The position numbers and the translations under genes are program-made. Positions 17,681 to 25,775 of a stretch of DNA of 64,000 nucleotides are shown piece by piece; position 1 is the first letter of the stretch, and the number at the start of each line of letters is the position of its first letter. The notes beneath the pieces are model-generated. The model did not search any database and was not told the DNA's origin. It saw nothing but the letters and a program-made list of their open reading frames with translations. Location of the stretch: NCBI RefSeq assembly GCF_018274385.1, contig NZ_JAAFYZ010000023.1:1-64000 (forward strand), read 5' to 3'. Source of the stretch: Catenulispora pinistramenti (GTDB lineage: Bacteria > Actinomycetota > Actinomycetes > Streptomycetales > Catenulisporaceae).

Positions 17681-18823
17681 CTACCAGTTCGTGAAAGCCC
17701 CGTCCCGGGTCCGGAGCTGCGGGCGCTCGGCCGCCGTCGCCTGGTACTTGCGGGCCTCGACCCGGTCGATGTCGATGCCCAGGCCCGGGGCGCCGCTCAG
17801 CTCGACCCGCCCCGGGGTGATCCGCGGCCGGAGGGTGAACAGCGCGTCGGCCAGAGGCTGCGGATCCACCTGGTGTTCCTGGATCGCGGCGTTGGGGGTC
17901 GCGGCGTTGAGGTGCATCGAGGACGCCGCGGTGACCGGGCCGAGAGGGTTGTGGGTGGCCAGGCGGATGTAGCGGGCCTCGGCCATCGCCGCTATCTTGC
18001 GGGCCTCGGTGAGTCCGGCGGCGATGCCGACGTCCACCCGCGCGTAGTCCACCAGGTCGTGGTCCAGCAGGCGGGCGAACTCCCACTTGGAGGCGAACTG
18101 CTCGCCGGCTGCCAGGGGGACGCCGGTGCGGGCCCGGAGCATGCGGTACGCGTCAGGGTTCTCACAGCGGATCGGGTCCTCGACGAAGAACGGCCGGGCC
18201 GTCTCGATCTCGCGGCACAGCGTCACCGCCTCCGGCGGGTCCAGGCGGGTGTGGACGTCGAGGATGAGCTCGATCTCCTCGCCCACCGCCTCGCGCACCG
18301 CGTGGAAGAGGTCCACCGACGCCCGCAGGCAGCGCCGCTGGTCCAGGACGTCGTCCTCGTCGTGCGGTGCGGAGAACCGCAGGTGGCCCCAGCCCTGCGC
18401 CACCAGGTCCCGGCAGCGGTCCAGGAACGCCGGGCGGTCGTGGTAGATGTCGCCGACGTGTACGTAGGCCGGGATGTGGTCCCGGACCGGGCCGCCGAAG
18501 AGCTCGTAGACCGGGACGCCCAGCGACTTGCCGCGGATGTCCCACAGCGCGACGTCGACGGCGGCGATCGCCGAGGCCAGGATCCGGTCGGCCGGGTAGA
18601 AGCCGCGGCGGAACATCGTCTGCCACAGGTGCTCGATGCGGGTCGGGTCCTCGCCGACGAGCAGGCCCGCCAGGTGGTCCAGGCCGCCGGCGACGGCGCG
18701 CTGGCGGGTGCGGACCCCCACCTCCCCGATGCCGTACAGGCCCTCGTCGGTGTCGACGACGGCCAGCATCATCGAGTCGCCGTGGTCCGGCAGGGTCAGG
18801 ACCTCGATGCCGGTGATCTTCAT
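17681..18823 (-). CDS. Enolase-superfamily sugar acid dehydratase (galactonate/mannonate dehydratase-like)
   Basis: 380 residues from ATG 18823 (MKITGIEVLTLP). Mandelate-racemase/muconate-lactonising N- and C-domains. Metal ligands are DVHTRLD (Asp), FVEDP (Glu) and AAGEQ (Glu); ATHNPLGP supplies the catalytic His typical of D-galactonate/mannonate dehydratase relatives, with VDVGIAAGLTEARKIAAMAE on the preceding strand. It removes water from an aldonic acid to give a 2-keto-3-deoxy acid. Divergent from the LacI gene across a 235-bp region with two operator-like sites, so likely part of that regulon. Exact substrate cannot be read. Confidence 0.82.
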   Translation of the reverse strand: MKITGIEVLTLPDHGDSMMLAVVDTDEGLYGIGEVGVRTRQRAVAGGLDHLAGLLVGEDPTRIEHLWQTMFRRGFYPADRILASAIAAVDVALWDIRGKSLGVPVYELFGGPVRDHIPAYVHVGDIYHDRPAFLDRCRDLVAQGWGHLRFSAPHDEDDVLDQRRCLRASVDLFHAVREAVGEEIELILDVHTRLDPPEAVTLCREIETARPFFVEDPIRCENPDAYRMLRARTGVPLAAGEQFASKWEFARLLDHDLVDYARVDVGIAAGLTEARKIAAMAEARYIRLATHNPLGPVTAASSMHLNAATPNAAIQEHQVDPQPLADALFTLRPRITPGRVELSGAPGLGIDIDRVEARKYQATAAERPQLRTRDGAFTNW

Positions 18824-18868
18824 GGTGCCCCCAGGGTGAGCGCCGGGAACCGTCTCGATCAGGCTATG

Positions 18869-19000
18869 AAAACGTTCCCAGGAACTTTCAAAATCTTGCA
18901 GATCTGCATCATGGGCGTTCACCGTCCGGCGGCGCAAGACTCGCCGACCTCAGAGTTTTCGTGGCCGCAACCCCATTGACATATCCCGGGAACGTTCGCG
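18869..19000. promoter_or_regulatory. Divergent promoter region with two GGGAACGTT operator-like sites
   Basis: Two sites share GGGAACGTT..C in opposite orientation: 18868-18880 (minus strand, TGGGAACGTTTTC) and 18987-18999 (plus strand, CGGGAACGTTCGC, containing palindrome GAACGTTC at 18990-18997). The second lies just after a TTGACA -35 box at 18976-18981, inside the spacer of the lacI promoter. The first lies after TTGAAA on the minus strand, inside the spacer of the dehydratase promoter. An AACGTT core is typical of LacI-family operators. A third weaker copy, AGGAACTTTC, is at 18880-18889. Confidence 0.6.
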
Positions 19001-19058
19001 AAGATCCTCGCACCGGTCGCCGGAGGACGACGACCCCGACCAGTGAGCAGGAGCGGCG

Positions 19059-20042
19059 ATGACGGTGACGATCCGCGAGGTGGCCGAGGCCGCCGGGGTC
19101 TCGGTCTCGACGGTGTCGCGGGCTTTCACCGCACCGGACCAGGTGAAGCCGCTGACCCTCAAGCGGGTGCTGGAGGCCGCCACGGCCCTGGGCTACGCGG
19201 CCAACCCCGCGGCGCGCAGCCTGCGCGGCGGCGGCACCGGCACGCTGGGCCTGATCATCCCGGACATCGCCAACCCGTTCTTCCCGCCGATCATCAAGGC
19301 GATGCAGGCCCGGGCCCGGCGGCTGGGCTACACGGTGCTGATGGCCGACTGCGACGAGCAGGAGGCCGACGAGATCGAGACGATCGCGTCGGTGTCCAAG
19401 CGGGTGGACGGCCTGGTGCTGTGGGCCTCCACGCTCAGCGAGACCCGGCTGCGCGAACTCGCCGGCCGGATCCCGATCGTCGTGGTCAACCGGGACGTTC
19501 CCGAGGTCTCGGAGGTGCGGATCTCCCTGGCCGCCGGGATCAGCCAGGCCGCCGAACACCTGCGCGCCTACGGCCACCGCAAGTGCGTCTTCATCAACGC
19601 CTCCCGGCCGGAACTGGCCCGCGGCAAGTCGATCCACGACTCCTTCGAGGCCGCCGGCCTCGCGCTGACCGAGATCGGTCCCTACGAGCCGCGGTTCGAG
19701 ACCGGCGTGCACGCCGCGCCGCTCATCCTGGCGCACAACGCGACCGCGGTCCTGGCGCACAACGACCTGGTGGCGCTCGGCGTCCTGCACCAACTCGCCA
19801 ACCTCGGCGCCTCGGTGCCCGGCGACGTCAGCGTCATCGGCATCGACGACACCCTGCTGGCCTCGGTCTCCACGCCGAGCCTGACCACGATCCGGATCTC
19901 GCCGGACGAGCTCGCCGTCCGTTCCGTCGAGCTGCTGACCGAGGCGATCACCGGCCGGGACGACGACGTCCCGGCGCGCGTCGTCGAGGTCGGGTCCCGG
20001 CTGGTGCCGCGGGCCTCGACCGGGCCCGCGCCGAACCGCTAG
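19059..20042 (+). CDS. LacI-family transcriptional regulator of the carbohydrate locus
   Basis: 327 residues. The N-terminal helix-turn-helix TIREVAEAAGVSVSTVSRAF and hinge AANPAARSLRGGGTGTLGLIIPDIANPFF are textbook LacI/GalR. The ligand-binding core follows (VDGLVLWAS, AAEHLRAYGHRKCVFI, VLAHNDLVALGVL, VSVIGIDDTLLASVSTPSLTTIR). ATG preceded by GCAGGAG. It should repress the ABC/glycosidase operon downstream and the divergent dehydratase until a sugar or sugar-acid inducer binds. Confidence 0.92.
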   Translation: MTVTIREVAEAAGVSVSTVSRAFTAPDQVKPLTLKRVLEAATALGYAANPAARSLRGGGTGTLGLIIPDIANPFFPPIIKAMQARARRLGYTVLMADCDEQEADEIETIASVSKRVDGLVLWASTLSETRLRELAGRIPIVVVNRDVPEVSEVRISLAAGISQAAEHLRAYGHRKCVFINASRPELARGKSIHDSFEAAGLALTEIGPYEPRFETGVHAAPLILAHNATAVLAHNDLVALGVLHQLANLGASVPGDVSVIGIDDTLLASVSTPSLTTIRISPDELAVRSVELLTEAITGRDDDVPARVVEVGSRLVPRASTGPAPNR

Positions 20043-20126
20043 CCGCCCGCGGCTCCACCGTCGAACACAGCAAGAAGAACACCGAGAACAGAGCCCTCAC
20101 TTCAACGATCCCTTCAGGAAGCCAAA

Positions 20127-21509
20127 ATGGTCCGTATATCACGGTTCGTACTTATAGCGGGATGCGTCGCGACGGCGCTCACCGCCGCCGGCTGTTCCTC
20201 ATCGTCCAAGTCCGGATCGGGATCCGGGTCCGGCTCCATCACCCTGCACGTCCAGGGCATGCCGCCGGCCACCGACCGGGCCGGCACCGCGCAGTTCCAG
20301 CAGATGGTCGCCGACTTCGAGAAGGCGAACCCCGGCATCAAGGTCCAGGGGTCGACGAACGTCTACGACCCGATGACCTTCTCGGCCAAACTCGCCGCGC
20401 ACACCGTCGAGGACGTCATCAAGGTGCCGCTCACCGAGCCGCAGCGGCTGATCGCCCAGGGCCAGGTGCGCTCGATCACCGGCCAACTCCAGGCCTGGGA
20501 CCACTACAAGGAGTTCAACCCGCAGGTTCTGGCTCCGCTCAGCGACGCCGGCGGCCAGGTCTACGGTGTCCCGCAGAACCCTTACGCCCAGGGCCTGATG
20601 TACAACCGCGCGCTGTTCACCGCTGCCGGACTGGACCCGGACAAGCCGCCGACGACGTGGGACGAGGTCCGCACCGACGCCGCGGCGATCGCCGAGAAGA
20701 CCGGCAAGGCCGGGTTCGTCGCCGAGTCCAAGGACAACCAGGGCGGCTGGCAGCTCACGATGCTGACCTACGCCTTCGGCGGCGACATCGAGAAGAAGAC
20801 CGGTGGCAAATACGTCTCAGCCTTCGATGACGCGCCCACGAAGGACGCGCTGAACCTGCTGAAGTCCATGCGCTGGAGCGACAACTCCATGGGCGCCTCC
20901 CAGCTGAACAACCAGACCGACGTGGTCAAGGCGTTCGCCGCCGGCCAGATCGGCATGTTCCTGGGCTCTCCGGGCACCTACCGGCTGGCCAAGATGACCT
21001 ACGGCATGACCGACACCGCCTCGTTCGGCGCGGCCGCGATGCCGCAGGCCGGCGGCGGGGCGACGCTCACCGGCTCGGACGTCTACATGGTGCCCAAGTC
21101 GGTCGACGCCAAGCACGCCGAGGCCGCCGCGAAGTGGCTGATCTTCGCCTACGCCCTGCCCGCCTACGACACGACGGCGGCTGCCGAGCAGGCCAAGACG
21201 CTCGCCGCCGATCCCAAGGCCGCGGTCGGCGTGCCGACGCTGCCGGTCTTCGACGCCGCCCGGCAAGCCCAGATCGCCGACGCCATCAAGCCGTACGTCA
21301 ACGTCGACCTGTCCCACTTCACGCCCTACACCAGCAATCTGGCGGCGCTCAAGCTCCGTCCCGAGCCCGAGTTCGAGGCGCAGAAGGTCTACGCGGTCCT
21401 GGACACCGTGATGCAGGCGGTGCTCACCGACAAGGGCGCCGACGTGGACAGCCTGCTGGCCGCCGCGCACAAGTCCGTCGACGCGACCCTGTCCGCGGAC
21501 CAGAAGTAG
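20127..21509 (+). CDS. Sugar ABC transporter substrate-binding lipoprotein (family 1)
   Basis: 460 residues. Signal peptide with lipobox LTAAGC followed by a Ser-rich linker. The mature part is a family 1 extracellular solute-binding protein: FQQMVADFEKANPGIKVQ, GVPQNPYAQGLMYNRALF, PPTTWDEVRTDAAAIAEKTG, FAAGQIGMFLGSPGT. It delivers an oligosaccharide or sugar derivative to the two permeases that follow. No ATPase gene is present in the locus, so a shared MsiK-like ATPase elsewhere is likely, as is common in actinobacteria. Confidence 0.9.
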   Translation: MVRISRFVLIAGCVATALTAAGCSSSSKSGSGSGSGSITLHVQGMPPATDRAGTAQFQQMVADFEKANPGIKVQGSTNVYDPMTFSAKLAAHTVEDVIKVPLTEPQRLIAQGQVRSITGQLQAWDHYKEFNPQVLAPLSDAGGQVYGVPQNPYAQGLMYNRALFTAAGLDPDKPPTTWDEVRTDAAAIAEKTGKAGFVAESKDNQGGWQLTMLTYAFGGDIEKKTGGKYVSAFDDAPTKDALNLLKSMRWSDNSMGASQLNNQTDVVKAFAAGQIGMFLGSPGTYRLAKMTYGMTDTASFGAAAMPQAGGGATLTGSDVYMVPKSVDAKHAEAAAKWLIFAYALPAYDTTAAAEQAKTLAADPKAAVGVPTLPVFDAARQAQIADAIKPYVNVDLSHFTPYTSNLAALKLRPEPEFEAQKVYAVLDTVMQAVLTDKGADVDSLLAAAHKSVDATLSADQK

Positions 21510-21515
21510 CCTGCG

Positions 21516-22463
21516 ATGAGTCTGCTCACCCAGAACCGGCCGCCCACCGCCTCGCGGCGCCGTCCCCTCGCCGGGCTCGTCGCACGGCGGCGCGGCCTGG
21601 AGACCCGGCGCCAGATCGCCGGCTGGCTGTTCCTGTTGCCGGCGCTGGTGATCTTCGGCCTGTTCGCCTGGTGGCCGATCGTGCGCGGCTTCGCCCTGGC
21701 CTTCCAGCGCACCAACCTCGTGGACCCGGCGCAGTGGGTCGGGTTCGACAACTTCCGCGCGGTGCTGGACGACCCGCTGGCGGCCACCGCGGTGAAGAAC
21801 ACCGCGATCTACGTCGGACTGGCTCTGGCGATCGGCTTTCCCGCACCGCTGATCCTGGCCTCGGTCATGTCCACGGTCCGGCGCGGCGCGGGCCTGTACC
21901 GCTTCCTGGTCTACCTGCCGGTGGTCATCCCGCCGACGGTGGCGATCCTGCTGTGGAAGTGGTTCTACGATCCGGGCTCAGGGCTCTTCAACAGCCTGCT
22001 GGGCGAGGTCGGGCTCGGGCCGTACCCGTGGCTGGACTCCCCGCACACCGCGCTGGCCTCGCTGGTCCTGGAGGCCACCTGGGCCGGGATGGGCGGTGCC
22101 GTCCTGATCTACCTGGCGGCGATGGCGGGCATACCCGGGGAGCTGTACGAGGCCGCCGAGATGGACGGCTCCGGGGTCTGGCGGCGGATCTGGCACGTGA
22201 TGCTGCCGCAACTGCGGCCGGTGATCGGACTGCTGCTGCTGGTCCAGCTGATCAGCACGATCCAGGTCTTCACCGAGCCCTACCTGTTCACCGGCGGCGG
22301 ACCGCAGAACGCGACCATGACCGTCCTGCTTCTGATCTTCCGCTATGCCTTCCAGAACGGCGAGTACGGCCAGGCCGCGGCGCTGACCACGCTGATGGTG
22401 CTGACCCTGGCCGTGTTGTCCGCGGTGTACCTGCGGGCCACCCGGAGTTGGAGCCGCACATGA
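21516..22463 (+). CDS. Sugar ABC transporter permease, MalF/UgpA type
   Basis: 315 residues with about six membrane helices (LFLLPALVIFGLFAWWPIVRGFALAF at the start). The cytoplasmic EAA loop, which docks the ATPase, reads YEAAEMDGSGVWRRIWHVMLP. Family end: TEPYLFTGGGPQNATMTVLLLIF. Six bases after the binding-protein stop; its own TGA overlaps the next ATG. Confidence 0.92.
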   Translation: MSLLTQNRPPTASRRRPLAGLVARRRGLETRRQIAGWLFLLPALVIFGLFAWWPIVRGFALAFQRTNLVDPAQWVGFDNFRAVLDDPLAATAVKNTAIYVGLALAIGFPAPLILASVMSTVRRGAGLYRFLVYLPVVIPPTVAILLWKWFYDPGSGLFNSLLGEVGLGPYPWLDSPHTALASLVLEATWAGMGGAVLIYLAAMAGIPGELYEAAEMDGSGVWRRIWHVMLPQLRPVIGLLLLVQLISTIQVFTEPYLFTGGGPQNATMTVLLLIFRYAFQNGEYGQAAALTTLMVLTLAVLSAVYLRATRSWSRT

Positions 22464-23347
22464 GCACCCCCAGCGCTTTCCCGACCACGTTCATCGCCTC
22501 CGGGCGCCAGGGCCCGGCGGCCCGGGCCGCCACCCGCTCGATCCAGGCCGCCACCCTGATCCTGTTGCTGGCGGCCGGGATCGGCCCGCTGTACTGGATG
22601 GTCAAGGGCGCGGTCTCGCCGCCGGCGCAGACCGTCGCGCACCCGCTGGCGGTGTGGCCGGGCCAGGCCCGGTTCGCCAACTTCTCCACCGCGTTCCACG
22701 AGCTCGGCATCGGGCACTACCTGCTCAATACCCTGATCGTGGTGAGCGGTTCCTGGGCCGTGCAGCTGTTCGTCTCGGTGACCGCCGGCTTCGCGTTGTC
22801 GGTGCTGCGGCCCAGGTTCGGCAAGGTCGTCTACGCGATGATCCTGGCGACGATGTTCGTCCCCTACACCGTGAACCTGGTCAGCCTGTTCCTGACGATC
22901 ATCGACGTCCCGATCATCCACGTGGACCTGGCCGACACCTACTGGGCGCTGTGGCTGCCGGCCGGCGCGAGCGCGTTCACCGTGCTGCTGGCCAAGCAGT
23001 TCTTCGACTCCCTGCCCCGGGAGCTGTTCGACGCCGCCCACGTCGACGGCTGCTCGACCCGGCACCTGCTGACCAAGATCGTGCTGCCGATGAGCCGTCC
23101 GGTCCTGGCGGTCATCAGCCTGCTGGCGGTGACGCACAGCTGGAAGGAGTTCGTCTGGCCGCTGGTGGCGCTCACCGATCCGAACAAGCAGCCGATCTCG
23201 GTGGCGCTGTCCCAGCTGTCCGGGCAGGCGCCGCAGGACCAGCTCATCGCGGCCATGGTCATGGCCGCCGCGCCCCCGATCGTCGTCTTCGCCGTGTTCC
23301 AGCGGCAGATCGTCGCCGGACTCGGGTTCACCGGCGTCAAGGGCTGA
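22460..23347 (+). CDS. Sugar ABC transporter permease, MalG/UgpE type
   Basis: 295 residues from ATG 22460 (ATGA overlap with the upstream stop; longer open frame to the left is a shadow). Six membrane helices; EAA loop FDAAHVDGCSTRHLLTKIVLP; C-terminal FAVFQRQIVAGLGFTGVKG is the usual MalG ending. Pairs with the preceding permease to form the channel. Confidence 0.92.
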   Translation: MSTPSAFPTTFIASGRQGPAARAATRSIQAATLILLLAAGIGPLYWMVKGAVSPPAQTVAHPLAVWPGQARFANFSTAFHELGIGHYLLNTLIVVSGSWAVQLFVSVTAGFALSVLRPRFGKVVYAMILATMFVPYTVNLVSLFLTIIDVPIIHVDLADTYWALWLPAGASAFTVLLAKQFFDSLPRELFDAAHVDGCSTRHLLTKIVLPMSRPVLAVISLLAVTHSWKEFVWPLVALTDPNKQPISVALSQLSGQAPQDQLIAAMVMAAAPPIVVFAVFQRQIVAGLGFTGVKG

Positions 23348-23370
23348 CCGGCCGGCCCGTCGACGGTCGG

Positions 23371-23403
23371 CCAGACCGTCCAGACCGTCCAGACCGTCCA
23401 GAC
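23371..23403 (+). repeat. 9-bp tandem repeat (CCAGACCGT) after the permease gene
   Basis: Three exact copies of CCAGACCGT and a partial fourth, starting 23 bases after the permease stop and 52 bases before the next ATG. No stem is formed by the repeat itself. Probably slippage-derived spacer. Confidence 0.6.
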
Positions 23404-23454
23404 AGCGCAGAACGCTCGTCCCTCGTATCGCCATCGAAAGAGAAAGGCACCACG

Positions 23455-25761
23455 ATGTCACTTTCGCGCCGCAGATTCGTCCAGGGAACCGCCGTGGCCA
23501 CCGGGACGGCGCTGCTGACCCCGACGCTCGCCCAGACCGCCCACGCCGCCGGATCGGTCACGGTCTCGGCGGCGGGCGTCACGCTCGTCGGGCAGACCGA
23601 CGGCAGCCTGCTGATCCAGGACGGAGCCGGGGTCGACCGGGTCCTGGTCCCGTACTTCATGCTCAAGGACTCGGTGCTCGGTCAGCAACGCACCTACGGC
23701 GGCACGCCGACCCTGACCACCCTGGCCGACGGGAGTTCGGCGATCCAGATGGCCTACGTCCTGAGCAGTGGAGCGCCGGGCGTCACGGTGACCGGCGTCT
23801 TCGCGGCGAAGCCGAACCAGGCCGAGCTGTCCTGGACGGTGGCCGGATCCAGCACCCTGACACCCACGGGGTTCATGGTCGGGCGCACCGTCTCGGCTGC
23901 CACCGCCGCCGAGACCTACGAGCCGGTGACCGTGTGGAACCGCGACACCGGCGGCGGCGTCCCGTACGAGACCAACGCCGGCGCGACCTACGTCGAGACG
24001 TGGGCCGACATGCAAGGGTTCTTCTATCTCGCCGCGACCACCCCGGCCTACACGAACGCGACCTGGATGCACGCGCCGGGCACGTCCACGGGCTCTGATT
24101 CGGCGGCCACCTCGGCGACCCTGGTCCTGGGCGGAACCCGGCCGCGCTCGGCGGGGGCGATCGCCACCGGTGCCGGCCTCGGCGTGGACGCCTGGACCGA
24201 CCAGCCGTTCAACCTCTGGAACACCCCGGGCGCGGCGATGACGCTCAACGCCCAGGTCGCCAACGGGGGCGCGGCGTCCCAGCCGGTGACCGTCACCTGG
24301 TGGGCCAAGGACTTCGCCGGGCAGCAGATCGCCGGCGGCACCGTGAGCGCGACCGTCGCGGCCGGCGCGGTCTGGAACGGCTCCTTCCCGGTCACCGGCC
24401 CGGCGCAGGGCATCGTCTTCACCGAGGTGCAGGCCGTCGCCGGATCGGCCTCCGCCTTCGCCCGCACGAACCTCGCCGTGCTGCCCGACTTCGCCTACCA
24501 GGGCGGATCGACGTCGATGTTCGGCCTGGCGAACTATCCGTGGCTGCTCAAGCCGAATCAGGCCGCTGTCCTCGGGCTGCTGAAGACCATGGGCATCAAG
24601 TGGATCCGGAACGCCTACAGCGGCGCGCCCGGCATCGACACCGCGACGCTGGACGCCAACGGGATCCTGCACAACGTCGAACTCGGTGCCATCCCGTTGA
24701 ACGGGACCGCCGCGCAGATCTCGGCCTGGGCCGACGCCTCGGTCGCGACCTGTACCAGCTCCGGCGCCAAGCACTTCGAGGTCGGCAACGAACTGAATCA
24801 GCCCTGGATGTCGGGCCAGGGCGCGGACGTGTACGTCCGCGACGGCCTCCAGCCGATCCACGACCGGCTCACGGCCGCCGGATCGGCGGTGAAGGTCTCC
24901 AACTGCGGTCTGGGCGGCATGGACTACAACTGGACCGCGAACTTCTACGCCGCAGGCGGCTGGCCGCTGATCGACGCCTTCGCCATCCACCCCGGACGCG
25001 GCAACTTCACCGCCGACTACGCGCCGGACCCCTCGACCTGGACGCAGGGCGGCACCGGCACCTACTGGAACTTCTACGGCGCGGTGACCAAGGCCCGCCA
25101 GACCGTCGACACCTACGGCGGCGGCAAGGCGCTCTGGCTGACGGAGGCCTACGCGCCGACCCGCCCGAACGTGTGGTGGAGCGACACCTACCGGACCGCC
25201 GCCGAGAACATCGTCCTGAGTCTCGCGCTGGCCAAGGTCCAGGGGGTCGAGCTGGTGCAGTGGTACCAACTCCACGACTCGACGATCCACCACCCGCAGG
25301 AAGCCGACCCGACGGACGTCGAGTACCACTCCGGCATGATGATGCGGGACACCAGCCCGAAACCGTCGATGCTGGCGTACGCGACCGTCGCCCGAGCGCT
25401 GGACCAGGCGACCTTCCTGCGCTGGCTGACCTTCTCCGACCCGCTGATCAAGGGTCTGGTGTTCACGACGCCGAACGGCCCGGTGTCGATCCTGTGGTCC
25501 CGGCACGACGGCTACGTGCTGAACGCGGACCACGGCACCGGGACCGGCTATGCCACCCCCGAGCCCTGGACCGACGTCTGGCCGACCAAGACCCAGGTCA
25601 GCGCGCATACCGGGACCGCGAGCGGCACCGTGACCGTCACCGACTGCGTCGGGCGGCAGAGCACGCTCCAAGCCTCGGACTTCGCCGTCACCCTGACCTT
25701 GGACGGCGCACCCCGGATCGTCTGGGGACTGGCCGAGAACGCCGACTGGAAGACGAGTTAG
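23455..25761 (+). CDS. Tat-exported glycoside-hydrolase-like protein (clan GH-A fold)
   Basis: 768 residues from ATG 23455 (AGAAAGG upstream). Twin-arginine signal SRRRFVQG...AQTAHAA. Residues 30-330 look like beta-sandwich domains. A TIM barrel follows: LKTMGIKWIRNAYSG, then HFEVGNELNQPW at about 445 (Asn-Glu pair typical of the GH-A acid/base), WPLIDAFAIHPG, and ALWLTEAYAPTRP at about 565, a candidate nucleophile Glu on strand 7. A small beta domain ends the protein. I cannot place it in a numbered GH family. It is exported folded and should release the sugar taken up by the adjacent ABC importer. Confidence 0.75.
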   Translation: MSLSRRRFVQGTAVATGTALLTPTLAQTAHAAGSVTVSAAGVTLVGQTDGSLLIQDGAGVDRVLVPYFMLKDSVLGQQRTYGGTPTLTTLADGSSAIQMAYVLSSGAPGVTVTGVFAAKPNQAELSWTVAGSSTLTPTGFMVGRTVSAATAAETYEPVTVWNRDTGGGVPYETNAGATYVETWADMQGFFYLAATTPAYTNATWMHAPGTSTGSDSAATSATLVLGGTRPRSAGAIATGAGLGVDAWTDQPFNLWNTPGAAMTLNAQVANGGAASQPVTVTWWAKDFAGQQIAGGTVSATVAAGAVWNGSFPVTGPAQGIVFTEVQAVAGSASAFARTNLAVLPDFAYQGGSTSMFGLANYPWLLKPNQAAVLGLLKTMGIKWIRNAYSGAPGIDTATLDANGILHNVELGAIPLNGTAAQISAWADASVATCTSSGAKHFEVGNELNQPWMSGQGADVYVRDGLQPIHDRLTAAGSAVKVSNCGLGGMDYNWTANFYAAGGWPLIDAFAIHPGRGNFTADYAPDPSTWTQGGTGTYWNFYGAVTKARQTVDTYGGGKALWLTEAYAPTRPNVWWSDTYRTAAENIVLSLALAKVQGVELVQWYQLHDSTIHHPQEADPTDVEYHSGMMMRDTSPKPSMLAYATVARALDQATFLRWLTFSDPLIKGLVFTTPNGPVSILWSRHDGYVLNADHGTGTGYATPEPWTDVWPTKTQVSAHTGTASGTVTVTDCVGRQSTLQASDFAVTLTLDGAPRIVWGLAENADWKTS

Positions 25762-25775
25762 GACGCCTGGGAACC

